From Pontederia crassipes (Eukaryota > Streptophyta > Magnoliopsida > Commelinales > Pontederiaceae), in contig CM060198.1 in the NCBI GenBank assembly GCA_030549335.1, forward strand, positions 52,636,995 through 52,700,994: a stretch of DNA of 64,000 bases, written 5' to 3'. The notes under the pieces are model-generated. The model was not told where the DNA came from, made no database searches, and saw only the letters and a program-made list of their open reading frames with translations. Position numbers and translations under genes: made by a program. Shown here one piece after another: positions 23,401-34,220 of this stretch (position 1 is its first letter; each line of letters begins with the position of its first letter).

Positions 23401-23463
23401 CCAGGAACTGGATTTGATGATGGCCTGAGCATGAGAGATAAAAATTTGACCTCCAACACATGA
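14462..23463 (+). CDS. DDR4: DDT-domain chromatin protein, DDR4-like
   Basis: Twelve exons: 14462-14839, 14979-15089, 15622-15708, 15794-15831, 15907-15988, 16427-16533, 16671-16824, 20996-21088, 21219-21342, 22345-22387, 22487-22660 and 22746-23463. They total 2109 bases (702 residues) with every phase matching. The N-terminus is Pro/Ser-rich with a seven-Gln run. The DDT domain spans about residues 109-165 (RWELRSMWELASVLNFLH, then VFRPFLNIGVEFSAEELE), followed by the DDR4-type phrases TWITVLCRKLRDWWYW and YEDDPIIGHRLYREIRQVEI. The C-terminal third is highly charged, with an acidic run near EENTEEEEDEYS, basic patches, and a late LDLNEL motif. Arabidopsis DDR proteins are nuclear and associate with ISWI-type remodelling complexes; a DNA-related role here is inferred from that. 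Intron 7 (16825-20995) is enlarged by a LINE and intron 9 holds a SINE-like copy. Confidence 0.9.
17542..20092 (+). mobile_element. RTE-type LINE, 5'-truncated, in DDR4 intron 7
   Basis: This non-LTR retrotransposon copy is about 2.55 kb, in the sense orientation of DDR4. The 11-base duplication TATTTGGATGA occurs at 17531-17541 and 20093-20103. The 5' end is cut within the endonuclease domain. The 3' end is CCTAGTGGGATAAGGCTTTG plus TTG repeats instead of poly(A), typical of RTE elements. The long reading frame has stayed open, so the insertion is probably young. Confidence 0.94.
17570..20032 (+). CDS. RTE LINE endonuclease (C-terminal part) and reverse transcriptase
   Basis: The frame is open for 820 codons after a stop at 17567-17569. 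It has no natural start because the element is truncated. It begins with the end of an apurinic endonuclease domain (VYIGGDLNGHVG). Reverse transcriptase motifs follow in order: GKAVGPDGIPIEVWK, YRGIKLMSHTMKLWEKVIE, RQFGFMPGRSTTEAIYLLRG, the motif A FIDLEKAYDRVPR, the motif B HQGSTLSPYLFNLVIDA and the catalytic MLFADDIVLLAD. The C-terminal region carries RWFGHVQRRP and [18 protein letters not shown]. The stop falls after NRAE. In other plant copies of this family the frame continues as WRRxIHVADPT, and that stretch is still readable here past the stop. The protein would prime reverse transcription at a nicked target, but the truncated copy lacks most of its endonuclease. Confidence 0.92.
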   Translation, partial: KKIDILFESIPTTEKVYIGGDLNGHVGKEAGPHARVHGGFGFGELNEEGQTIIDFSLAYDLKIINTCFRKREEHLITYKSGTHRSQIDFFLIRNTDKRRCTNCKVIPGHGVTTQHRLLVLDMQIKCIKPKSRTVFDRKIKWWQLKGEKRETFRSKLLEESVWELEGDASIMWKNVAKKVEMVAKVILGESKGFGPRDKETWWWNEEVQEKVRNKKNCFKAIHLDNSSDNWEKYRLAKREAKKAVSDARAKAYEGFYKELGTKAGEQRIYKIARNKEESRDLDQVRCIKNEVGKVLVTEGDIKNRWEEYFYKLFNDGCEGSRCDLEDLTVSECELNRSFYRRIRVSEVSEALKKMENGKAVGPDGIPIEVWKCLGEKCVLWLCKLFNEILRSKKMPDDWRLSTLVPIYKNKGDIQNCANYRGIKLMSHTMKLWEKVIEHRLRMETSISERQFGFMPGRSTTEAIYLLRGMMEKYRSRRRDLHMTFIDLEKAYDRVPRDVLWKALQKKRVNVAYIKVIQDMYDGALTRVRTPGGETNEFSIGIGLHQGSTLSPYLFNLVIDAITESITEEVPKCMLFADDIVLLADSREEINTKLEIWRNTLESKGFRLSRNKTEYMHSNFTNKQLRDDLKVRLGEDIIPQVTKFKYLGSIVRQDGEIDDDVNHRIQAGWCKWRKATGVFCDRKVPNKVKGKFYRTAIRPAVLYGSECWAMKGQHECKVEVAEMRMLRWMCGHTRLDKIRNDHIRERVGVAPISEKMVENRLRWFGHVQRRPLDAPVRRVDQIIWSPIKRGRGRPRRTLGELIEQDLLVNNIPKGLVTNRAE
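20104..20340. repeat. Possible MITE end flanking the LINE
   Basis: After the LINE, the sequence ends in a CCTTCACCCTCCTTTCACCC tract followed by CAACCAAATGGCCCCGAAA, a form common at ends of small plant inverted-repeat elements. A purine-rich segment before the LINE (17463-17520, GGAAGG and GAATGGGG words) resembles its reverse complement loosely. The LINE may have inserted into an older MITE; arms were not aligned. Confidence 0.3.
21531..21724 (+). mobile_element. RTE-tail SINE-like retroposon, copy 3 (DDR4 intron 9)
   Basis: It starts exactly at ACTCCGCCTATGTTTTATA and ends in CCTAGTGGGATAAGGCTTTG plus TTG repeats. It is flanked by the 15-base duplication TTTGCTATTCATGCA at 21516-21530 and 21725-21739. 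The 194-base insert is sense to DDR4. Its last about 75 bases match the LINE tail and its first about 115 do not match any part of the LINE copy in this window. Confidence 0.92.
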
Positions 23464-24592
23464 GCAGGTTCATACTTTGTCTTCCCTTGCAGAAGATCTT
23501 AATCTCATACACGTGGATTGAAGTCTATGCGATTCCATCAGTGTATACTAGTCTCAATTTTGGCGCTCGCGAGCATTGAGGTCATCAAAGTCCTGGGAGA
23601 TCACACAGGTGAAAAAGATGCTGGCAATCTGGACTGTGAAGTTTAGATTTGGAAACAGAAAGGAGACAGTGTTGGCTTCTCAGTTTGCCCCGATTATATA
23701 TTTTTTTTCTCGTGGGCAGCATGAAATAGTCCTTAGTTGCCTCTGTAGTCACCTGTTGTAAAATACCCCCGGCTCCTTGTGAGAACCTTAAAATCGTGGA
23801 TTTGAATTTTGTTGCCTTCCTGTGTGTTGCAGGGGCACATCCAAATTTTACTAGAGAACTTCTCAGTTAACATAGACTTTCTTCTAATCATTGTGTTCTT
23901 TCTGGTTCTATCCAGATCGATGTCTAGTAGATGGAGATTACTTTCCATATGTTCAATCAATGTATGATGCATCAAAAGTTCAATCACAGATCTTATTATT
24001 TATCTCGTTTTATATGAATGCCATGGATCTGAATGTTGCCATTGTTCTAGAGATGTTTCCTGGTGGGAACTACACATAACTTGCATGCCACTTGTGCAAG
24101 TCTCATGTTATATTTTACATTTGGCCTGAGAACAACAAAAGACTATACACAGCCATTAGAATGAAATGGATCACTATAGAGATATATTTCACGTATGACC
24201 CGGTAACGTGGCAATATGGACAAGACCACTCGATGTACGCAGCTCACATCGAGTGTATTCCATTATTGCTGGAATAATTGAAACCACGGACTTGACAGAG
24301 ATATGCTGGACGGAGGTACTTGTACTTCCATGAAGGAGAAAATTTTTGTAGAAAGCTAAATTTGCATCGCTTGCCCAAAATATTTTTTTGTATATAACAA
24401 GTTATATTTTGTTCTAATGACAATTTTGCAGCACTGCACTGCTATTTTGAGATGGGACAAAAGTATATACAGGAGCTTGGTCGATCCAGAAGCTTAAACT
24501 AAATAGAGATTGTGCTAAATGCTTACAGAATCAAGATATCTTTTTAATGGAATCAGCTAATACTAAATATGCCAATCTTTTTAGCAGTGTGA
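23464..24592. other. Convergent 3' regions of DDR4 and the GlcAT14 gene
   Basis: The interval must contain both 3' UTRs. Short open frames here have no recognisable domains. No separate gene or repeat is supported. Confidence 0.5.
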
Positions 24593-27500
24593 CTAGATGC
24601 ATTGTCTCGGACGGAAGTTTTCCTCTGATAAGAGAGAGACGGTGAGCCGCTCCAATCTTTTTGAACCAGGACCAGGACGAAGAATGGATGTTTTCCCCAC
24701 GACCATGCAGGGATCACTGCCATTTTCTCCACTCCCTATACACCATGCTCCAGGAGTGATCATGCCAGGCCGGCGGGATAAGAGCTGGGCGTCTACCTTG
24801 TCAAGCACAGGGTCATCCTTCCTAAACTTGCGAGCAAAAGGAGCATTGCTGTTAACCATTCTTGGCATATGATGGACTGTCAGGTAATGCGGATGCTGCT
24901 TTGGCGGATTGTCCCATGAGATGAAGTGAAGGTCATGATTCACAGTGGTGTTTCGGAATTCCTGGGTATTACAAATGACAGTATGGAAATAACCTTCTGG
25001 TGAGGAGATGAAGTTTGCATAATACATGAGGACAGCTCGGGGAAGATTGTCCCAGCCCCATATGCAGTACTCAATGAAGGTACGGGAGAGTGCCATCCAT
25101 GCAGAACCTGAGACACAATCGGAAGCCACTTCAAAAGTTTTCCATCAAAGAAAATGTCTGCTTGTTGATGTACATCTCAAGGCATAATAGTAACTGCATA
25201 CTAATATCTGTCACTAGTCTTATTTTACATATTCTTGGCTAGTTTCAGTTAAGTGTTCAATTTAACACTGGAACATCAAAACTGAAAGCTAATCTAACTG
25301 AGGATGACTAGGTAGAGAGAAACCTGCAGAGATAAGTTAACTATGGCAGTCGTATAAAGCAGGGCATAAATGAGCTATACCAATTCTAAAATTGAAGAAT
25401 TGATGCCAACTGTTGCGTACATAGACCAAGTAATACGTGTTCCCCCTCTTTAGTCTGTTATTCACTAGTGAAGTGATCGTCATCAAATAAATTCATTGCT
25501 CACAAAACAGCCACAACACTATTATGCAATGGCCAGAGATATGTACCAGGCCAAAGAGGTTACCCTGACAGTGTAACAACTTTCTGATACTTAATGATTA
25601 CTGATTTGAAGGAAATCCACAGAAAATCTAAGTTAATCCTTTATTAAACTCTAATATTTCACGAAGGAATTAACTAATTTATACATGAAGTAATAATATA
25701 TCTTTATTCATCAAAACATACATTTCAAGAGAACCATACAAGAGTTTTTATAGGGATTCTAAACACCCAGTGCCAAATAATTGCGAAGCCAAATAAAAGA
25801 CAAACTCAAATAAAAGAAAATCTAATGAAAGGAAATTAAATGAATGGACTATGCTAAAAAAGACAAACTCAAATAAATAGAGCGGAATGGCGTCGTATGA
25901 TCCATGTAGCCGACCCCACCTAGTGGGATAAAGCTTTGTTGTTGTTGTTGACTATGCTAAAAGTTCATAACTAAACATCGACTATTAGGGTAGAAGGCCT
26001 ATAATTTTACACTTGTCCTAAATCATGGGGGAAGCAGCAATAGGATCTTAAGACATAGATGCTCAATTTGGTCTCATCTGCATTATTGGCAGGAAAGTTT
26101 CTGAAAACGACCTTGTCATGTCTTTCGATATGAAATACTATTCATTCTTTTTTAATAGTAGGATACTACCACTACGAGGGGCATTAGTGATACTTTGGTC
26201 AGAAAATATTGTTTTTTTTATCATATAACAGATTCTTTGACTATGCATTGCCAGCAAGTCGTATGATTCACAATTTCACTCTTTCAGGCGTGCAAGTGTG
26301 TGCGACTGAAAGGACAAAGGATTACATTCAGAGACTCCACGATCACATTAGCCTTAATGCAAGCGAGTACTAGAACTCGTTGCTTCATATTTAGCTTTTA
26401 GATAAAGACCAAGATAACAATAAGCACGGTGGTTCTTCTCAACACAAAAAAATTGTAGTTATATATTCCTTTTAACGCATCTTGGTTTTATATTAAAAGA
26501 CAGGGCTTAATGTTTACATACAGCAGAGAACTTTTGCATATATGTGAAGCAGGTCTGCTGTCATTCATATACTCAATGGGCTCTTATTTATCACACCCCC
26601 CCCCCCCCCCCACACACACACACAAATCACAAAGGAGAAAATATTCCTTTCAATTCGGCGGAAGGAGATCCCCATCCATTTTTACTCACCGAAGAGATAG
26701 CACAAAAGAGAGAGATTCCAATTTTAACATTTAAAGCTCCCTCCCATTTTTCGCTGCACAGTGATCCCTTCCAATTTTACTCGCCAAAAGGAGGCAGAGA
26801 GATTCTAACCAGGCAACAAAGATGTGAGAGTTTCATTTTTTTTTGAAACGGAATTGAGAGTTTCAATTTGGCGTCAATGGCAGTCCCTTCCAAACTTGTT
26901 TGCCAATAGCAGCTCTGTTTTGAATTTTTTCAGTGTAGAGGGAATTTACTTTCATTTTAGCTTGCTGCAAGAATAGAGAAGGTTATTTCTTGCTGCCAGG
27001 AGTTCCACGTACAATTTAGTTTTTTTTAATAGAAAAATTACTTCCAATTTTGCTTGGCAGACAGACTTATTTCCATTTCTGCTAGGAGTGTGGCAAGATG
27101 GAGAGATGAATGAGTGCTTGTCACTGCCATTTTTTCCATAGTATATCGCAGGAGAAAGGAGCTAGGCAAGTGCTATAAAGCCCTTTCTTTTTTCTGAAAG
27201 CATTGATGCATATGCAATTGAAGAACACTCTGTATAAACTTTAAATCCTAAAGGATATTCTTAAAACATAGCCTACCAAAAGTCTCAGTTCCTATTAATG
27301 TTCACAAGAATAGTTCTTTGTTCACAATAGCAAGATTTGTGGCCACTCAGGAGGCTTTAAGAAGAAGGATGTCGAATAACCTACTGGTAAATGCACTAAC
27401 AAATAGGAAGTCCTCAAACATGCATCTAAGTTTCCAGTCAGCCACAAAAACCATAGTGATACTCCATAAAATAAAATTCAAGTTATTAAATGAAAATTTT

Positions 27501-28680
27501 ATAACTTCAATATCTAAGTATAACCATCACTTATATGACTTATTCTCAGAGATTTTTTAAATATTATATGGATAGTCCTTGCTTATGACATGCAAACAGC
27601 TTATATCTCAGGTAAAGTCAAAAAGGAAAATTATTCACCTGTGAAGAGCTTGAATGCAGTGGGTACACTCCTGCGTTGGGGGATCCAGAACACATCTTGT
27701 TTCTTCGTCAGATACAACCCTGGATCAATTATTACGGGTTTGGCCCTTTGGAACCTATGATCAGAAAGATGAACCAAAACGTGCAATTCAAGCTCCCAGA
27801 ATTGAAGTAGCATGTAAATCACACACCAATAGAACAGAAACAAAATCAGAAGCTAAGACTCATAACATACTCTTTCCATCCAATGTTACTGGTATGATCA
27901 ATAAAGTTGAGATCCCTCGGCAGATAGGAAAAAGTATGCAGCAGATCTACATGCACATCAAATAACAGTAAACAAAATCAAATCTTGAATAAAAATCTCA
28001 TCTTTAGATCAGTCTCGCTCACCGTCTTGCGTGACAAGCGGGTAATCTGAGGCGCTGAGGTTGATGAACCAGTCCCAGTTGCCCTCCCGCAGCAAGATCG
28101 CCGCTGCATGCAACGTGTTGGCGACCATGGTCGGCCCGCGATACGTGATGAGGTTCGCCTTGGTGATCATTCTGACATTGCCGACGGAGGCGAAGACCGG
28201 GTGTCCGGCGACGAAGACCCGGAGGGCGTCTCTCTCCTCCTGCGGTGCCTCGAGGTCGAGGTGGACAACGTAACGGTTCGCCGGGTGATAGAGCGCGAGA
28301 AGGGTGCGCTGCAGCATTTCTCCGTCTCCGCGCGAGCCGGAGATCAGGTACGCGAACCTCGGCGGCGCCGGAGGATTTGAGGAGGACGAGGAGGAGGTGA
28401 GGCGGGAGAGCTTTTGCTCGACGAAGGCGGGGGAGTAGAGGGCCGCGAAGGGGCTCGACGGGTGGGAAAGGAGTGCGGACGGGAGGATGGAGAGGAGGGC
28501 GAGGTGGGCGGCGGCGGCCGGGGATGGGTAGGAGGAGGAGAGGGAGGTGAAGAAGAGGAGGAGGAGCGAAACGGCCGAGCCGGCGGCCAGAGGGGCGATC
28601 CATTTCCGCTCCAGGGACGCCGCGGGCGACCGCGCGGCGTGGAGGGGGTTCGCCCCCGGCGCAGCGGCCGCTGCTTTCAT
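24593..28680 (-). CDS. GLCAT14: GT14 beta-glucuronosyltransferase, GlcAT14-like
   Basis: Four minus-strand exons: 28023-28680, 27871-27946, 27639-27754 and 24593-25107; all phases match and give 454 residues, near the family's 430-450. It is a type II Golgi membrane protein with a short cytosolic tail and an uncleaved anchor at residues 27-47 (WIAPLAAGSAVSLLLLFF). The GT14 domain starts with FAYLISGSRGDGEMLQRTLL, then VVHLDLEAP, the family-defining NWDWFINLSASDYPLVTQDD, FIDHTSNIGWKE, and in exon 4 GSAWMALSRTFIEYCIWGWD. GlcAT14A-C transfer glucuronic acid to the beta-1,3/1,6-galactan of arabinogalactan proteins, providing calcium-binding carboxyls. Which of A, B or C this corresponds to is not resolved. 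Intron 3 is 2.5 kb and carries a LINE-tail insertion. Exon 1 is strongly GC-rich. Confidence 0.93.
25860..25949 (+). mobile_element. Minimal RTE tail insertion with filler DNA (GlcAT14 intron 3)
   Basis: Only the last about 70 bases of the LINE tail are present (from ATAGAGCGGAATGG to the TTG repeats). The 13-base duplication GACTATGCTAAAA is at 25847-25859 and 25950-25962. Between the left duplication and the tail is a copy of AGACAAACTCAAATAAA, which also occurs about 65 bases upstream at 25799. The 5' junction therefore contains locally copied filler. This copy reads TGG where the other copies in the window that retain the codon have TGA at the end of the LINE frame. Confidence 0.9.
26595..26625. 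repeat. C-run and CA microsatellite in GlcAT14 intron 3
   Basis: A run of about 16 cytosines is followed by about seven CA units. It is followed, to about 27130, by loosely repeating TTCCAATTTT and GCCAA phrases that may be a very old tandem repeat. Confidence 0.85.
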
Positions 28681-30166
28681 GGCGTGGCGGTGGCGGCCTA
28701 TCTCTCCCCCTCTCTCCGTTCTCCCCTGGGTTCAATTTTTGCTGGCGATGAGATTTGGAAGGGCATTTGAGTTTGACGCCGCCCTCTGCTCGTTCCCCTG
28801 CCTGCGTTGCTCGCAAATGCTGTTTATGCCGTGTTTATTTTGGATAAATAATAGTAATATTTTTTCGTGTTTATAATTAAAGTTATTAATCGGTAAAAAG
28901 GTGTTCTTGATTGAATCTAAGAATTAATATTTACGTTATAAATGGTGTACTTAAAGTTTTTTTTTTCAAAATGAATACCAAAATTTCTCTGCATTTATTT
29001 CAACTAAGCAAATTATTTTAGCTAAACAAAATTTTTTTTGAGTGTAGATCCCGAGCGTTCCAACGAGAGCAAAAAATGTTTAGTCAACGATTTTAGAAAC
29101 TAAATTCTGGGTTATTAAACTTTTACAACATTAAAATTGCACAAACTTTTATTATATCAAAGGCAAATCTGTATGGGACCTTTTTTTTGTTTTTGTGTTA
29201 ACATCACCTAAAATTGGACAATCAAGATTTTTTTTTTTCACCCCAAAAGTGTCCGGGAAGTGACGCGGACATCCAACCTATGCGCACTGGTCACAAGTTG
29301 GAATCACGGGTTGAAGTCTCGACCCGTCATGAAGCTCAAGTATTCTAATGTCGTCTCGAATAACATACTTGACTACGATAGGTAAGACGCTCAATAAAAA
29401 TTTTTTGCATTCACAAAAATTCGAACTCGAGACCTTTGTTTAAACGATAAAGAGTTGCTATTCTCTCTACCCAACTCTTAGTAGTAGATAATTTTTATTT
29501 CTTAATATACTATTCCTTTAGGAGAGAGAAAAAAAAAAGGTTAATTGTCTTATATAATCAACTTCATTTCTTGAAGCCTTCAACAATATGAGCCAAAGAG
29601 AAGAAATGTGGGATACATAACTCGGCCTAACGAGTTACATTACAAGTAAATCCTGTACAATTTAGAATGTTAGTTCTAAAGGGAAGGGAAGAAACAAGAT
29701 TATAAGCATCTACAAAGATATTTCCATCTATGACCTTTTGCAAGTCTAGGCAGCAGATTTTTCTAGTCAAGCTTCCCCATTTCCTGCTGTGCGAATTTCT
29801 AAAGAATGCTTGTTTCCGCAATCCAGGCCTCTCATGAGTGTAAATGGATCATATTAAACATTGATACCAACCGAATCAGCTCGAGATATGGTCGGTCTTC
29901 TGTGTTTGAGGATAAAATACATAAGAAAGCCGAGTGGATACAGAAAGTTTTCACGACTCTAAAAAGCATAGAGTTCCACATGGAACAGAAATAGAAATTC
30001 TGACAGTCAGGTACTCGGGATGAATAAGTGTACAAGATCTCGAAATCTCAACTTGCGCTTGCAGGATAATAGCCCAAGACTGATATCATTATTATCAGCC
30101 TTATGGCTTCGCATGGAGATGAGAGCACAAGTATTTGCACAATGTGCTTCTGATTTTACTAGAGAG
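28681..30166. other. Intergenic: GlcAT14 promoter, SINE-like patch, HIPL1 3' region
   Basis: The first about 100 bases are GC-rich 5' UTR/promoter of the minus-strand GlcAT14 gene. From 28850 to 29600 the DNA is AT-rich with a SINE-like patch (29230-29480). From about 29600 to 30166 lies the 3' UTR side of the HIPL1-like gene. No further gene is seen. Confidence 0.5.
29230..29480 (-). mobile_element. Possible tRNA-derived SINE
   Basis: Read on the minus strand, the sequence has an A-box-like segment near 29466 (GAGTTGGGTAGAGAG) and a B-box-like GGTCTCGAGTTCGAAT near 29420, and ends after about 250 bases in an A-run (T-run on the plus strand at 29229-29239). This is the layout of a plant SINE. 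No target-site duplication was found, so boundaries are approximate. Confidence 0.4.
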
Positions 30167-33100
30167 CTAAAGACTGCTCAGAAGAAGGAAAGCAGCAACA
30201 ATAACAATCAGCAGTCTTCCTGGAAGGCTCTTCAGTTTCCAAGCAGATGATGTCCCCGGGGGTGAGGTCGGGGTTTCAACTTTAGTTTCCAATGGGCAGA
30301 CATAACCGCATCGGCTCGGCCGGACGATCCTGTAGACACCTTTGCTTGTCAGAATGTAGACATCCTTCTTGTTATCCTGGCCGAAAGAATATATATAGCC
30401 CAGAGAAGGAAGAGGACTTCCGGAAGGAGTATCACAAGGAATTGGTGAGTCTTTGGCACAGCTAAACTCAATCAAGGTGCTGTTGTAGTTTCCACTATTT
30501 TCTGGTTGCTCAGTTCCTTCCCACAAGGATATAGCATATAGATCCATATACAGGTACCTGAAAATATCATATAACTAGGAATCAGCAGGTTAAACAATCC
30601 ATCTGATATCAATTTTTTTATGTCTAAAGCCTGATCTTGAAGTGCTCACACAATGTTCCTCACATCAGCTGATACATTGTAAGTACCTCGTAGCGACAGC
30701 AATAGTTTCCATTTGTCTTAGTTTTACCTCTCAAAAGATAATGGATAATAAACTTTACTCACCTTCCATACAGGCAAGGGTCTGAGGCAGACCTATAGAC
30801 ATAACCGCCAGTGATCGATGCAGATCCTTCATTCTTGTTTACATCAGAATGACGGTAGCCCATGATAGGGAAGATGGCATTGATGGAGTTGATAGATGTA
30901 TTTCCTCCAGGAGTTGACGAGGGCTGATAAATTTCAGGGCCCTCATAAACACGCCACCCATAGTTTCCACCCTTGGAGATCAAATCTACTTCTTCGTACT
31001 CTTCCTGCAATTATTTTAGACATTACTTTCCATATCATCAAGAGCAACCAAATAAGAAAGGCCTAAAAGTTTCAGCACGAGAGGCCGCAACTAAGTTGCA
31101 AACATGCACTTATGGCTCTCCAAGGAAAGGAACACAGGCAACAAAGGAAGATATGCTATAGCTAGAACAATAGAAGAGGTGAATAATAGAAATAAGAGGC
31201 CATGTCTCAACATGCATGACAAGAGCATATTCAAGAAAAACATATAACACAAACCAGTAGATAATCCTTTTCTGGTAACTAAGACTCAATAGATGGTGAT
31301 TAATGGACTGACATGGCAGATATGACCTTCTCTAACATTATTGACAGACGAAGCAACTCTTGAGCACTAAGCAGATCCTATTTCCTTTTTATTCTTGATA
31401 GATACCATGATTCTTTCTTGCATCCTCAAAGGCCTGTCACCTTCATTATGTTTATATACTGTTTTCTTTCTTAGTTTCTTTTGTGTCAAAGGAACATTTT
31501 CATTTTTTTGTAGTTTTTTTCGAAAATAATAATATAGAATGTGATGCGAAAACTCTAATGCGATGAGGAAGCGGAAAAAGTACCTGGCCGACATCTGCAC
31601 AAAAGAAATAAGATGGACGTTCTATGTCAAAACTGCAACGCCATGGATTTCTCAGACCCAATGCCCAAATCTCGGGTTGCAACTCACTATCATCAGCATA
31701 TGGATTATCCTTTGGTACAGAATAGTTACCCCACAGACCAAGGTCATCTATTACACTCTCACCTGCATTCCAGACCTCAACACTTAGGCAGACTGTATTG
31801 ACTAGTGAAGAAAATAATTCATTACACTTCATTGATGATCTGTAAAAAACTTATGGGCTCCATTATTTCAGTGGAGAATGACGATTCATTGATTTAATTG
31901 ATCCATCTCTCACAGTACCAGTGACAAAGCAAAGGAGAATAGATGTATATAAGAGATCAAAGCTATGAAGAAATGGAAATAAATATGCAAGAGCGAGCAT
32001 ATGAACCAAATTAACTGAACATTCAAAATCAATTAGGTGTAGTATCTCGAGCATACATAAAAAAACTGATCAGTGCATGAATTTTATTAGACAAGAAATT
32101 TAGATAATGCTGATTAAAATGACAAAGAAAAAACAGGAAGACTTGGCAGATATCTTGTTGAGGACTTGAGTATCTTACTTGGTATATTGTTTATGTCAAG
32201 TCTCATAATTTTTCCAAGCAACGACTTCTTGTTTTGAGCAAAATTGTAAGGATCTCCTTTGCTACCACCATCCCCCATCATAAAGTACATATATCCATCT
32301 GCAGGTCCGAAAAGTATCTGTCCTCCATGATGAGATGTAAATGGAAGGCCCATCGTGAATATCCGTCTCACTTCTGATGGATCAGCACTTGTTGCCTAGA
32401 ATGAATATGATAGAAAATATAAGATTTAGTCTCTACAATATACATATTTTTGAAGATGGTGAAATACCTTGAATAAAAAAAAACTATGGCACTGAGTGCA
32501 AGTTAATCAAATCAAGTACCATTGAAGGTGACATTGAGGAACCATTGGCACTATATTCTGCAATGACAGTCTGGAACTGACACGGTTGTGCTCCATCTTC
32601 AGGGCCAAGCTTTGAAGGATCACAACCCACATCAGAATTACATGAGCATCTCCCCGAACAGCTCGGCGACTTCATTCGGTCACAATTGTATGACACAAAG
32701 AAACGACCATTGTTAGCAAAGTCCAGGTGAAATGCCAGACCCATCATCCCGAACTCAATATCAAAATGGACTTCATCAGATAAATCAAGAAATGGATGAG
32801 ACTCATCAAGTTCCAGCACTCCTCCTGATCCATCTGCTGGAAGAGTTGCCAACCACACTCTGCCAGGTTGATTAGAAAAAAAGGCACGGTCCGAGCCATC
32901 AGGGTGAGCAACCATGTTAAGGTATGAGTCATTTCCAATTTTCTCTAGACAAACACCTTTGGGAGCCGGTGAATTCGATGTAGTGTTAAACAAAACTGAC
33001 TTGCCATCAAAGCACAATGATTCGTCTCCGGACGACCCTCCAAACGTTGCGCAGAAGTCGGATTCTGATTGCCACAGATCGGTGAGTTTGGATGAAGAGG

Positions 33101-34220
33101 TTGGTAATGCAGCAAAAGGAGAATTCTTTATGGATACGTTTTTGCATGTATTCCAAACATCTGAACAGAAGCCTTTAGTAGCATCCTTGGTCTGTGCCGA
33201 GCTTGTGGAGTCAGTAGAGTTGCAGAGAAGAGGAACCTTCTGAATCCTTTGGGCGTTATTGAATAAATCAGCTGAATATGGATCACATTTCTACAAAAGC
33301 AATAGCTTGCAGTTAGACACATTTGCTAAGCAAAAGCAAAGATATTTTAAATGATAAAATGCGATGAAACCCATAAAGAAAAAAAAATCATAAGATGGAA
33401 TTTTAAACGATAAGGGAAACTAAGAATAGCAAGTTCTTTTTTCCTCCCTTGCTTCTTTTCTAGTGTTCTGATACATTTGCTAGGCAGCACAAAATGTAGA
33501 ATGATCTTTCTCAAAGCTGTGCTGAGGAGAAGTCATTGTATATATATGTGTTCCTGCTCCTAAAACAGTGCCTACCATGCTAGAACAATATCAGTTTGCC
33601 CACTTATTCTCTAAATTCAATTTACTTGGTTCTTCGCACACCCCGTTATCATTCACTCCTTACTTCCAGCATCAAAGATGCGTTTGAGCCCTTTTTACCG
33701 GCCACAAAGTTTAATTTGCGTCAAACATCCTTGTCACAGAACAATCATGCAACAATGTCTCTATTTGTTAAGGAAACAATCTGTCTAACAACTTGCAGAC
33801 GTGTTCCGAACAGATCTCAAGCGATAGCATCTCACGAGCATGCATTTTTTTTTGCAGTCCTGTTCAGAAGCAGAAAAATTACCGCGCAGAGAACAGATTT
33901 AAGAACTGCGGCGCAGGCAGAATCAGAAACATTCATGGACTTGAAATCCTTCTCGATGGCGCCGTCGTCGGTCGCGTTGCAGCAGCTGCTGCCATTGTAA
34001 CCGCAGAAGCTCAGTGGAGTCTTCAGAGAGATAGGCGCCCCTGCAGACGAAACCACACAAAGAAACAGAAATCAAAACACACAGGCAAAGCTGCAGCAAA
34101 CAGGGAACAGCATGTAGCAGGCTTAAACCCCAGCGACTAACTTGAATCAGTGCACAGCTGCAGAGCGAAACAGCAAGGGAGGAAGAGGAGGAGAAGGAAG
34201 CCGAGATGAGGAGACGCCAT
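30167..34220 (-). CDS. HIPL1: HIPL1-like GPI-anchored glucose/sorbosone dehydrogenase-domain protein
   Basis: Seven minus-strand exons: 34142-34220, 33883-34040, 32520-33290, 32179-32395, 31584-31762, 30763-31004 and 30167-30557; total 2037 bases, 678 residues, all phases consistent (family about 695). A signal peptide covers about residues 1-20 (FLLLLFLPCCFA). A Cys-rich folate-receptor-like region follows (FCGYNGSSCC, FCSDVWNTC). The beta-propeller domain of the glucose/sorbosone dehydrogenase type begins near residue 192 (VCLEKIGNDSYLNMV) and contains HHGGQILFGPADGYMYF, LWGNYSVPKDNPY, ALGLRNPWRCSFD and GGNYGWRVYEGPE. The last about 20 residues are hydrophobic (LLIVIVAAFLLLSS), fitting a GPI-anchor signal. 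It is expected at the outer plasma membrane or cell wall. Enzyme activity has not been established for plant HIPLs as far as I know. HIPL2 is an alternative assignment. Confidence 0.93.

Noticed and set aside
28019-28816. 265-codon minus-strand frame overlapping GlcAT14 exon 1
   Set aside because: A shifted frame of the same exon, Pro/Arg-rich; the 28680 start gives the GT14 protein with a membrane anchor.
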